From assembly GCF_000340215.1 (NCBI RefSeq), contig NW_006921542.1:431610-495609 (forward strand): DNA of 64,000 nt. The letters are read 5' to 3'. Positions within the stretch are counted from its first letter, which is position 1; each line of letters opens with the position of its first letter. A model generated the notes under the pieces. It had not been told where the DNA came from. It did not search any database and saw only the letters and a list, made by a program, of their open reading frames with translations. The stretch comes from Pseudocercospora fijiensis CIRAD86. Lineage: Eukaryota; Ascomycota; Dothideomycetes; Mycosphaerellales; Mycosphaerellaceae. Of the stretch, positions 55,001 to 64,000 are shown piece by piece. A program made the translations under genes and the position numbers.

Positions 55001-57300
55001 AGTAACCTCCTACCTCTATCGGATAAAGCAGCCTATACCCTTAGTAGAAGCATCTAAGTACATCTTATACGGTAGTATTAGGTTATATCTATGCTATTCT
55101 ACTACGGATGCTACCTGTTTCTTTACTAGGTCAAAGCTTAGCTAAGCAGCCTCGTTCTATTGCTAATCTTCTAGGTTGTCGCTTATTAGCCGCCGAATAG
55201 GTATTATAATTTCTCCTATATTCTTAACGTATTCGCGCGTAGTATTAATAATACCGTTAAACCTTCGTACGTTATAGGCGTTCTACGGTACTAGCTAGTC
55301 GAGGATCTTCTATACTCTTGCTAGTTTTAATACCTTGCGTCTACCCGATTTGTATATGTCTCTAAGCATCTCTAACTCGTTAAAGCTAATATAGACTTTC
55401 CGGAAGGATAGCTTTATCTTTACGAATACTAAGCGAGGGAAGAGGTAATCTCGGATAAAGGGCTATTAGGCGTTCTAGTCTCGGTGCGCTAGCAAGATAT
55501 CGTCGACGTAAACGGTTATATATAGCAGTTGCTATTCTTAGTCTAAGCCGACTATAGTGTCGACGGCGATAAGTAAAGGTTCTAGCTCCGGTAGAGGTAT
55601 TGTTCTAAAGGCTACGTTACTATACTTATTTATAGTAAAACTCGAAGATCTAGCACCTATTAGTATACGCGTTAGTTAGAGCTGTCCTATCGTAGGCATA
55701 TAGAAGGCTAGTAGGTGCCTATTAGTAGGGTAAATCGATATCGTCTAGTATACGTCTTTAATATCGAACTTCGAGAAGTACCTATAGGTCGGATTACTAA
55801 GGAACTCTTAGCTCTTCTTTATTAGCTGCATTTGTTCGCCGCTCTCCTACTCCTATATATAGTAATAGTTAAATGTAAGGCGCGGGCGTAGTTTACCTAG
55901 CTTAGTAACGATAACGCAGTTAGTATTCTATTTACTAATCTCTCTATTAGCCGTTACTATACTTTCGAAGAGGCCGTTCTCGAGCCCTTCTATCGTATAC
56001 TTAATTAGCTACTATTCCTTATTAGCGCTTATTCGTTTCGGCTTAGCGCGGAAGACCTATATGCCCTCTTTTAGGATAGTACGATGCTATATTAGGTCCG
56101 TAGTAGGTCCGAGGTCTCCTTATCTAAGTGCCTCTAGGTTACGATAGGTCTATAGAACTTAAAGGACTTCTAGTATATCCGATTTAGGTATTAATAGACT
56201 AAGCTTAATCTCCTTCGTACTAATCTATTCCTTTAGTTCTACGAGGCCCTTACTTATATCGATCTCTCGGCGCTTAACTCGGCGTATAACGGGGTATTTC
56301 TTAGTAGTTTCGGCGCCGATACTATTATTCTAGATTATATAATTATCGATCGTTTCTAGTAACTAATAGCGGAAGCAAAGGTATTCGGTACCGTAGCGGT
56401 AGGTTGCTTCGGAAACGTCGTAGTACCGCTTAGGGTAGGGGTTAGGGTTAGGGTTGTCGCTTACGTAATCGCCTTTTGCCTCCGAGGCCTTATATGCTCT
56501 AAATAGCCTAATTCTTCGAGAGATGCTATTATATACCTTAGGGTATAACCCTAACCCTAACCCTAAGCCTAACCCTAACCCTAACCCTAGTATCTCTCTA
56601 AAGCTCTCCTTCTATCGTAGCTCGGCGCTATTAACGTCGACGCTATAGTTAGTATTTATATTAGTACTAAGCCTTTTCTTATTATACTAAGGACTTAATA
56701 AAAAGCCTAGCCCTTCCTACTAGTTACCTTTATATTACTAAGGTCTATCTCTTCTAAATTATAGTTTAGCTCTTCTATATCTATATTATCCTCTTCCTCC
56801 TTATCGCTACTACGCTCTTCTATTTCCTTTACTTCTCTTAGACTTATTAAGTCCTAAATGTCTATTATAAACTTCGGTAGGTCGCTATACTTTAGTATTG
56901 TCTTAATACGGACGACCTACTCCCTAATACTAGTATCTCTAACTTCTATAGCTCTATCTTTAATATATAGAATAGCGTTAACTTAGTCTAGGAACGCTAA
57001 ACCGAGAATAAGTAAGAGGTTGCTACGTTCCTTAGGGTAGTAGATCGCCTATATATCCCTCCGAACGCCTCTAATATTAACGTAGAAGGTCGAGAAGTAT
57101 ATAATACTAACTAAGCCTCCGTCGGCGACCTTTATATTAAGTAACGGAAAGCTAAGGAGCTTAACCGAGTAGAGCTATAGCTTTATACCCTTACGGAGGT
57201 ATAGGTAGATAACGTTTAAATCTAATCCTTAGTCTATAATATACTAGGTACGAGGCACTTATACCTCCCTTCCTCTCGCGGCGTTATAGATCTTAATAGG
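52100..57300 (-). pseudogene. gypsy 2 pol: protease, RT, RNase H, integrase
   Basis: On the minus strand, in N- to C-terminal order. Protease: IIDQGLDLNVI (about 57245-57210), where the DSGA-type site is altered. A linker with telomere-type repeats follows (56590-56431). Reverse transcriptase: CVIVTKLGKLRPRL (about 55920-55880), FDIKDVYQTI (about 55760-55730), then ITVYVDDILLAHR (about 55525-55485) with both catalytic Asp intact. RNase H: IYTDYKPITSFI (about 54842-54808) and GPRNVVVDTLSR (about 54725-54690). Integrase: a His/Cys zinc region (about 53390-53270; CFYY where Cys-x2-Cys is expected) and VEIDLIGPFPLERTR (about 53200-53155). The frame is long and comparatively clean, which suggests a younger insertion. 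Confidence 0.85.
56431..56590. repeat. Two opposed interstitial telomere-type arrays inside gypsy 2 pol
   Basis: On the plus strand, tagggtaggggttagggtta followed by gggtt (56431-56455), then about 90 bp, then taaccctaaccctaacccta followed by further CCCTAA units with one AAGCCT variant, ending at 56590. TTAGGG is the usual telomere unit of filamentous fungi. The two arrays face each other, TTAGGG then CCCTAA. Both are in frame with reverse transcriptase on the minus strand, giving (LG)n and (NP)n runs. Confidence 0.9.
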
Positions 57301-57799
57301 CAATAAGTAGGCCTTAGTCTTTAAGTCCCGCTAGCGCTAGCTGCTAATGCTTACCTATACCTATACGGTAATGCTATTACTATTGCCGTTAATCGTAGCA
57401 CTTAGGCTAACCTAGTACTCCTTTATTATATCTTCCGCGGTAACTATAGGCATTCCTTTACCGAGGCCGGTATCGGCTATAGTCGACAACTAGACAGCCT
57501 TTATTACCTCTATTATAACGGTCTCTAGTAGTACTATCTCGTACAACTCCGTAACCGCGATACTATTATTCTCGGCTAATTCTATTATCTCCGCTATATC
57601 TTCCTCTTCGGCCTTCTTAGCCTTACGCTTACCTGCTTTACGGAAGCGTAGTTGCGAGAAGAGGTACTTATACCGGTTACGGAAGAACGGTAACTACTAT
57701 ATAAGCTATAGGATTAGTAAGCGGATCTCTAGGTTGCTAAGGACCTTCTTTATATTAATCGGTAGTTCGTTAAAGAGGCCGTTAATAGGCTTTATAGGC

Positions 57800-59529
57800 T
57801 TAGCGCCTTTATCGACCTTCGAGGTACGTACCTTTATAGGCTTAATAACCCGTACAGTTAGGATGTTTAGTATATCGGTGTCTCCGTTGCCCTCCTTATT
57901 ATAGTAAACTCTCTTGTTCGTATTACTAGTAGGCTCGGTAGGCTCCCTATTACTATGTCCCTTAGCTTTATTCGTATCGACGTCTTAGCTCTAACTCTTC
58001 TTGCTAATAGTAATAGCGGCAAGTAGCTCTTCTAGTGTCTTCGTACTATCCTAGTTTAGTAACACTTCGATATAATAAGCATCCGCCGATAGCGCGTTAC
58101 TATTCCGCGCGTCGTTTAATAGTCGATCGCTTAGTAGCGGAGGCCTAGGAGGAGGTGTTCTACTATAATCTCGATCGCTACTATAACCTCTACGGCCGCC
58201 TCTATATAAGCTATAACCCCTACGATTATTACTATAACTGCTACTATATCTACCTCGATTGCCCTCGCCCCGATTAGCACCTAGATTCTTAGTAAAGAAA
58301 TCCTCTCGTTATTCCTATATAAGATATATAAGGAACCTGCTCTCCTATAGCATTAGTCGCTAATCTTCCGTATAGACATTGTTACGCTTAAGGTGTCTAC
58401 GCTAGCCGCACCCGTAGTATAGTAGATTGTTGAACTTATATCGGTACTAGATTATACTATTAATATAGCTATTCTAAGACCGGGTTAGGTCGACGTCTCT
58501 ATTACGCTTACGGCTACGGCGTATAGCCGTATAATAGTACTCTAGTATTAGGTTGTTCTCGCTATAACCTAGTCCTATATTGTTGCGTAGAGCGCGTAAC
58601 TAGAAACCCTAGCGTTGCTGCTACGGAGGTCCTTATTAATACCCTAGTTGCTAAGCTTGCTATTATAGTAGCGGCGGGGCCTAATTCCTCGGTAGTGTAT
58701 ATAGGGAGCGCTATTAAGAAGGTGTCGGTAAAGGTAAGGCGTAGTAATAGTGGCCGTTGCTATATTAATACAGGTAGCCCTGCTAATCCTTAGCCTCTAG
58801 TAGAGTTAACTGTACTGCGTTAGTATCGGCATTATAAGACTCTGTAGCCTCTTAGTACTTCTTCAAACGTTGATTAAGCTTATATAGTAACTGCTTACCG
58901 ACCGACTAATACGTAGCAGCCTCCTTTAGCACTTCTATATGCTTATGCTCTCTCTGCTCCTTCTTAGCCTTCTCCTTATCCTTAATAAGGCGTTGAGCCG
59001 CCTCCGCCTCTATTAATGTTGCCTTTAGGGTAGACTGCTTCTTGCGCTACATCTCGGTACGGAGCTTCTTGTCCGCGAGGCTATTAACGAACCCCTTAAT
59101 AGCAATAGTAAGAATAGTACGCTTAGCACTAGTAGCGGTATTATTATCTTTGCCGTTTGCCTAGCGGAGTAGGACTATATAGCGATAATAATATTCTCTC
59201 AAGTCCTTATCTTTCTTCTATACTACTTCCGTAAGTGCTTCGATAGTCTCGATAGAGTTATTAGCTAATAATGCTATATTTGACTATTTCGTAAAGAACC
59301 TATCTTTAATAGTCTATATAGTAATCGCTATAGCGTTGTTAACGTAAGGTCTCTATACTAAGTCTTTTAATTCCGTGTTTACCTAGCGTACTACCTTACC
59401 CTTTATCTATATATTAAAGTCCTTACACTACCGAACTAGGTCGGCTCTACTATTAACTTAATCCTGTTGCCGCTTAAAACGGTCCTACTAACGCTCGGCA
59501 TTACCCTTAACTTCTTCGCTAACAAACAT
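57800..59529 (-). pseudogene. gypsy 2 gag with zinc knuckle
   Basis: The minus strand opens at an ATG (59527-59529; MFVSEEVKGNAERQQDRF) and runs about 550 codons with a few Gln/Trp-type stops. Landmarks are a capsid-like region (about 59520-59050), a Lys/Glu/Gln-rich coiled-coil (about 59060-58850), a knuckle remnant LLYYGCGQRRHLKRNNV-like (about 58440-58390; two Cys changed) and an Arg/Gly/Tyr/Ser-rich tail (about 58300-58180). Protease follows. The frame may extend farther upstream of this ATG. Confidence 0.72.
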
Positions 59530-60901
59530 GCTAACTAGCTCTAAGTTAGCTACGCTAGTCGCTATGTTAGGTGCTAGTAGTAGAGGAACTAGTAGACTTC
59601 CTAGTAGTAGTGTTTTTGAGCGTAACGATAATGTTAATAATCCCGATAAAGAAGGAGGCCTATTGCCTTGCTTCTAGGGGGAATTAGGTAGCGAATATAG
59701 CGGTATATGTATCTTAGTATTAGCGTAAGACCTAGAAGAACGCCGGGAGCCTCTTCTAGAAGAGGGATAAGACCGTAGTAATTGCGGACGACCCCTTTTA
59801 CCCTATAGCTCTTTACACTAGTATAATAGGAATTTCCTAGTACCTACGAGTTCCCCGAATGCTCCCTTTAGGTGTCCTATATTGCTCTCCGAGAGAGACC
59901 TTTGCCTCGCTAGTCGCTGTCGTCTCTAGAACTCCTACTCCTACTTCTTCTTGTCTTCGGCCCGTAGGATCTTGTATTAATATCGGTTTAATCTATAGAC
60001 TACTCGGAATTTAATGTAACCTACCCTACGGTACGGGCGATATAGATTAATCCCTAGTAGAATCCTATTAATCTCCTTGTCGCTATAGATCCACTCCTTT
60101 CTACTAGCTTGCTTCTATAATAATAGGGAGCTTGCTAAGGTTCCGGAAGAGGCCTTTAATGCCTTTAACACTAGACTCTGCCGGTAGATAGTCCGTTTAA
60201 TGTCCTCTTCGTTCCGATCTCTCTTACTACTCGTACGATATAGTATTTCCGTAGGATTGCCCTAATTATAAAACCCTTTAAAATTAGCAATCTTCTTAGC
60301 TAATTCCGGGCTCTTAAGATCCTAACTAGCACGTTTCTTCCTTACGACCTTCTATGTGCCCTTAATATTGTTCTACTTGTTCCTTCCTTCTTCTAGTATA
60401 CGTAGCCTACTTAGACCGCCTATTAGAGCGGATAGTTCTCGATATATCGGGCTCTTTAGTAGGTCGTTGCTATACGCGGGTAGGCTCGGTAGGTAATTTC
60501 CGCTTGCGTAGAGCCGCTGTCTACGCTAATACAGGGCCTCCTATATGTCTTGTGCTTTCGGTAGGGGAAGTGCGGACATGTGCGTATGTTATTAATGCTG
60601 GATTCGGAGTCTCCTATATGTGATGCTATAGGGCAATACGTACGCCCGGTCGATGCTATTGCTATAAGATGCCGATACTAAGTGATAATTGCTATACTAT
60701 TACTGATAATGCTGTTACTAATGCTGTAAGTGCTGTATTCTAATGCTGTATTCTAATACTATATCGTCTCGTCTTCTCGCTCAAACTGTATATACTAAAC
60801 GCCTATCGCTATGCCTCAAATCTGCATAAATATATCGCTGCCGCTACACCTGCTAATCCATGCCGATAACTATTGCACTTTCAGGCCCCTTGCTACTCGC
60901 T
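59530..60901 (-). other. 5' leader of gypsy 2
   Basis: About 1.37 kb between the 5' LTR and the gag ATG. Minus-strand open stretches with Arg-rich content exist (about 60000-59750), so gag could start earlier. The primer-binding site should lie just left of 60902, but I could not match it to a known tRNA 3' end. Confidence 0.45.
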
Positions 60902-61029
60902 AGTAGAAGTGTAATAGCAACTGTGTATTCGATAGGTACGTAGAGAGGTAGAAGTTCTAAGTACGGAAGAGGGCTCTCGTAGTATACTAAGTCCGCTTTG
61001 TCGATGCCTTAGGCTCTAACTCTCTAACC
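60902..61029 (-). repeat. 5' LTR of gypsy 2
   Basis: A 128-bp partner of 51580-51707, followed by the duplication gaaac at 61030-61034. Confidence 0.93.
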
Positions 61030-61034
61030 GAAAC

Positions 61035-61810
61035 TTATAGTAGAATTAGAACAAGTCTGCTCTCTTAGGTAAAGAGACCGTTATAGGGTAGTGTTTCTTA
61101 AAAGAACCGCGGTATAAGCTATTATTAACTCGTAAATAGACCTAGAAACAGTATTAAATGCAACAATTAGAAGGAAGAATAAGTATACTTCCCTAAATAG
61201 TATAGTCCTTAGAGCGTTTAGTATTAATTATAACGATTATTCTACTCTATAGTACTAACTACTAGACTACCTACTCGTTGCCTAAGATACTATCCTTTAT
61301 CTTTATTACGAAAGAGTTAAATCTAGGTATAGAAACAGTAGCGGACTAGCGATACTAGTTAACGAGCTACTAGCCGTACTATATAGAGATATTAGGAATT
61401 ATAGAGATTTTTAGTATATCGTACGAGAAGACGAACAAATTTCGAGCGGCTACTATAAACAAACTTAATAATAATAATATACTAGGATCTAAAGTATTTA
61501 AGTCGAGGCTCCCTAGCCTCTAAGTGCTTTATATACTACGGTAATATACCTATTAAGAAGCTACCTGAGACTATAGATAGCTCTTCTGCGTAGTATAAGA
61601 ATGATGCTATATTACGAGTATTCTTGCTCGGGAAAATCGTACTATAAATTATCCGCTATTATAAGATAGTAAAGGATATATAGGTAGAATTTTATTTGAG
61701 TATAGCCTAAGAAGAAAAGATTAGCTTAAGCACTAGTTAGTAGATTCGTAATACTCTAAAGAAGGCTAATAGATTACTAGGTATTATAAAGCTAGCTAAA
61801 ATTAATTGTA
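61035..61810. other. RIP-mutated block between gypsy 2 and hAT copy 2
   Basis: Right flank of the gypsy 2 insertion. AT-rich, with plus-strand coding-like stretches (about 61230-61470) but no recognised domain. Confidence 0.4.
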
Positions 61811-62248
61811 GTTTAAATTGGACCCCGTAGTAGTTCGGGTTAGTTTAGTTTGGTTTACTAAGCCGAAACTCTAGTTTAGTTTAGGTTGGTTTGCTAAGCA
61901 ACTATATAAGTAGCTAGTTCGAACCATATAATTTATCGGTTTTTAAGAAGTGTACGAATGTATACGTGGCTTCAAGCAAGCCCTTTATAAGACTTAGCAG
62001 TGTAGCCGGCAGCGTAGCCGGCATTTTTAGTCCTTAGTACTTATAGAATTTTCGAATCCTACTTAGGCTACGTAGTTGTATAAAGGTACTTATATAACCT
62101 CAAATCTATAGACAATTAGCTAAGGGCACTAACTAATCAAAAGTATATACATATATATAAGGCATTATAGTTTAGTTCGGAAACTGTACTCCTTAGGTAT
62201 AAATTTTATCCTTTCGTTTACGGTTCAATTCCCTAACTGCTTAGTAGA

Positions 62249-62773
62249 ATGTCTTTATCTAGATCTAGGTAGAACTTATCGATTTCCGTCGAAGCTCTCT
62301 TTAAGAAGTTCTAGCACTTTCCTACTAAACTATACTCTAATATTAAGTACTAGGATAGCTCCTCCCTCGATATTAGTACTATATACGAAACAGCTATAAG
62401 GTAGCTCTATAGGGCGTTCTACTAGTTACTCGCTATACTACGGCCGAATGCTAGTTCGTTCCTTAGAACCCTAGGTTATTTAGCAGATATTAAGGATAGG
62501 GTAGGCAGTGACTTCGTATTATATAAGGAAGTAGAGGCTGCTATAGAGGAGTCCTTTAACCTATAGAAGATAGTAAAAGATATAGAGGCAGCTATAAGTC
62601 TAGGTACCTAGTTAAATTTCTAGTAGGTAGAGTATAAGGATATTTAGTAGGAGTATTAGGTAGAGTTGCGAAAGCAGGTATATAATATAGTCTAGAGAAC
62701 AGGGATAATGCCTATAACTATAAGTATTAGGTTCTTTAATCTTCCTCCTTTTTTCCTTATTTTCTTTTTATAA
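62249..62773 (+). pseudogene. Small hAT ORF (ORF-X), copy 2
   Basis: ATG at 62249, TAA at 62771-62773, 174 codons in one phase with only Gln/Trp-type TAGs inside. It begins MSLSRSR and shares LLAILRPNASSFLRTL and FVLYKEVEAAIEE with copy 1. The C-terminal segment is hydrophobic (FFNLPPFFLIFFL), which copy 1 has lost through a frameshift. Unknown function. Confidence 0.6.
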
Positions 62774-63098
62774 AAATCCAAACTAATACAAATTAACTAG
62801 AATGTCTATCTTCTTTTAGTTCTTTGTAAGACCTAGCAGCGTAGCCGGTAGCGTAGCCGGTAGCGTAGTCGGCCTTTTTACTCCTAAGCACTAACGGGTT
62901 TTTCGAAGACTTCTATTCTATACGGCTAATAAAGTATACTATACTATATAGGTATGCTTAGAGAGTATTTAAAGCGCGGTATATAGCGCCGTATAACAGC
63001 GGCTTATTTCGTATATAGAAAAGCTTATAGACGATACTACGAACATCCTTCCTACTAGTATATCTATCCTATCTAGCACTATCTCAAATGTAGACATT

Positions 63099-63771
63099 CT
63101 AGCCTTTTAGAATCTAATCGAGTGCTTTGAAATCCTTGTCTATAATCGTTATACGCTTCGCGTAGATAGCTATAAGGTTGACCGCTAAAATAGTATTAGT
63201 ATAGTCCGAAAAGAGGTAGAAGAGAAATATATATTCGAAGATACGAACTAGGTAGGCTTCTATAGCCTCTTAAAGGGCGCCTATCGTAGGGGCTTAGAAG
63301 CGAAGGTCCGTTCTATAATCCTAGGCAATTTCGCGAATAAGTCGTTAGAAAGGAGCTTTGCGGATTAGGAGCTTAGAACTCTTCTAATACTACCGAATCT
63401 TACGGAGGGCTACGGCTAAAGAAGGATTAGTAAAAAGATAGTAAGAATACCGGCTACGCTACCGGCTACGCTACCGGCTACGCTACCGGCTACAAATAGG
63501 ACTTACTTCCTAGGCGCTATTAACGCTTTATACGATTGCTACTAGTAGTAGAAGCGCTAGTTGTCGTCTTACGTAGAGCCTTATCCGCCGTTATCTTACG
63601 CGGAGCCTTGCTCGCGACGCCCTTTCTAGTACCGGAGCTAGCGGTAGTAGTAGTAGCCCTCTTGCGTTAATATACTAGACTCTTTCTATTATTTCCGATC
63701 TTATTACGACCCGTAGAAGTAGCAGGTCCCTTCTTGCGAGGCGTCGTAACTTAGTTAAGTAGACTCGCTAT
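63099..63771 (-). pseudogene. Histone H3-like gene of hAT, copy 2
   Basis: The reverse complement of the 22858-23542 gene with the same three-exon layout. It is 12 bp shorter, matching one fewer GCCGGC unit in intron 1 (about 63448-63497). The tail and fold are recognisable but RIP-mutated, and the start codon is again ATA. The window ends 229 bp upstream of the start, so the promoter is only partly visible. Confidence 0.85.
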
Positions 63772-64000
63772 TATAAAAGTCGTCGAATTAAGGAAAAAAG
63801 TGCGTTACGAAGGTATATAAAGGCGCGCGCGGAGCGAGGGTATTACGGAGGTAGTAGATATAGAGCGTAGAGGTATAGGTATCGATACGAAGGTTGAAGA
63901 TAGCGAGAGAGGTAGTATCGCGGTATCGCTAGGCAATAGAGTAAGTTTCGCGCAAGCCTATATTATAGTAACGTTAGAGTAAGGAAAGAAGGCAGGTATA

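Larger units (their letters stand above)
51580..61029 (-). mobile_element. Ty3/gypsy retrotransposon (gypsy 2), full length
   Basis: 9,450 bp on the minus strand, flanked by the 5-bp duplication gaaac (51575-51579 and 61030-61034). LTRs are only 128 bp (51580-51707 and 60902-61029) and differ at four sites, all transitions. The internal order gag with knuckle, protease, reverse transcriptase, RNase H, integrase places it in Ty3/gypsy and not Ty1/copia. A purine-rich tract (aagggagt on the minus strand) abuts the 3' LTR. The LTR ends are not the usual TG...CA. No chromodomain was found. Telomere-type repeats lie in the coding frame at 56431-56590. RIP stops are fewer than in the LINE and hAT. 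Confidence 0.9.
61819..64000 (-). mobile_element. Histone-bearing hAT, copy 2 (inverted, cut by window end)
   Basis: It starts with tggaccccgtagtagttcgg, the hAT terminus with one base before RIP (tg where the other copies have ta), and runs as the reverse complement of 24837 back to about 22650. It contains the subterminal blocks, the small ORF (62249-62773) and the H3-like gene (63099-63771). The target duplication would be gtttaaat (61811-61818), but its partner is outside the window. Differences from copy 1 include non-RIP changes and repeat-unit indels, so the two insertions come from already diverged parents. Confidence 0.9.

Noticed and set aside
56431..56590. A true chromosome end or telomere fusion
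   Set aside because: The arrays are short, separated by about 90 bp and embedded in frame in a retrotransposon whose LTRs and target duplication are intact on both sides.
51580..61029. Ty1/copia classification because of the YVDD motif
   Set aside because: Integrase lies after reverse transcriptase and RNase H, protease precedes them, and RNase H has a TDxKP motif; this is the Ty3/gypsy order.
62160..62255. tRNA-like A- and B-box (tagtttagttcgg, ggttcaattccc) next to ORF-X in the hAT
   Set aside because: Acceptor strands pair at only six of seven positions, the variable region is too long and the anticodon loop does not fit; probably chance.

Overview
The window looks like a filamentous ascomycete (Pezizomycotina) nuclear segment made almost entirely of transposons damaged by repeat-induced point mutation (RIP). 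In nearly all of it CA and TG dinucleotides are scarce, TA is abundant, and reading frames that still align with known families are broken almost only by TAG/TAA where Gln or Trp codons (CAG, CAA, TGG) are expected. CG is not depleted. The exception is a GC-normal island at about 42.93-46.21 kb, which holds the only gene I think may be intact. I cannot name the species.

Layout. 1-2118: 3' part of a Tad1-like LINE, with an assembly gap. 3060-3432: a 373-bp non-autonomous hAT (MITE) with a perfect 8-bp target duplication. About 5.2-8.3 kb (minus): a decayed DUF6589-type gene. 10186-24837: a 14.65-kb hAT transposon with 20-bp terminal inverted repeats and a perfect 8-bp target duplication. It carries an unknown basic protein, a hAT transposase, two histone H3-fold genes and a small convergent ORF. 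A 4.9-kb Tad1-like LINE (17643-22570) is nested in it. 28.9-29.95 kb: a Tc1/mariner transposase. 31929-38826 (minus): a Ty3/gypsy chromovirus with 346-bp LTRs, an antisense Cys-rich ORF and an antisense tRNA-like structure. 39.3-40.9 kb: an unrecognised Cys/His protein. 41.9-42.9 kb (minus): a second Tc1/mariner transposase. 42.93-46.21 kb: the GC island, with a two-exon gene encoding about 483 residues and an ANHNI-type pentapeptide array. 46.55-48.3 kb: a pogo/Fot1 transposase. 48.65-50.1 kb: a degenerate tandem array. 51580-61029 (minus): a second Ty3/gypsy element with 128-bp LTRs and telomere-type hexamer arrays inside its coding frame. 61819-64000: the end of a second copy of the histone-bearing hAT, inverted relative to the first.

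Most notable: the hAT element appears to encode its own histones. One (22858-23542, two introns) is close to canonical H3, including an H3-like tail. The other (15985-16626) has a long basic tail and a CENP-A-flavoured H3 fold. The introns and spacers of this element carry a 12-13-bp GCCGGC-core repeat that I saw repeated only in members of this hAT family. I know of no description of a histone-carrying hAT, but I could not search for one.

Nesting gives relative ages: LINE inside hAT, hAT inside the DUF6589-side sequence, gypsy 1 inside an unknown minus-strand ORF, and gypsy 2 inside an unrecognised RIP-mutated block. Boundaries given to the base rest on target duplications, LTR ends or splice sites that I read. 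Coordinates of decayed genes without these are approximate.
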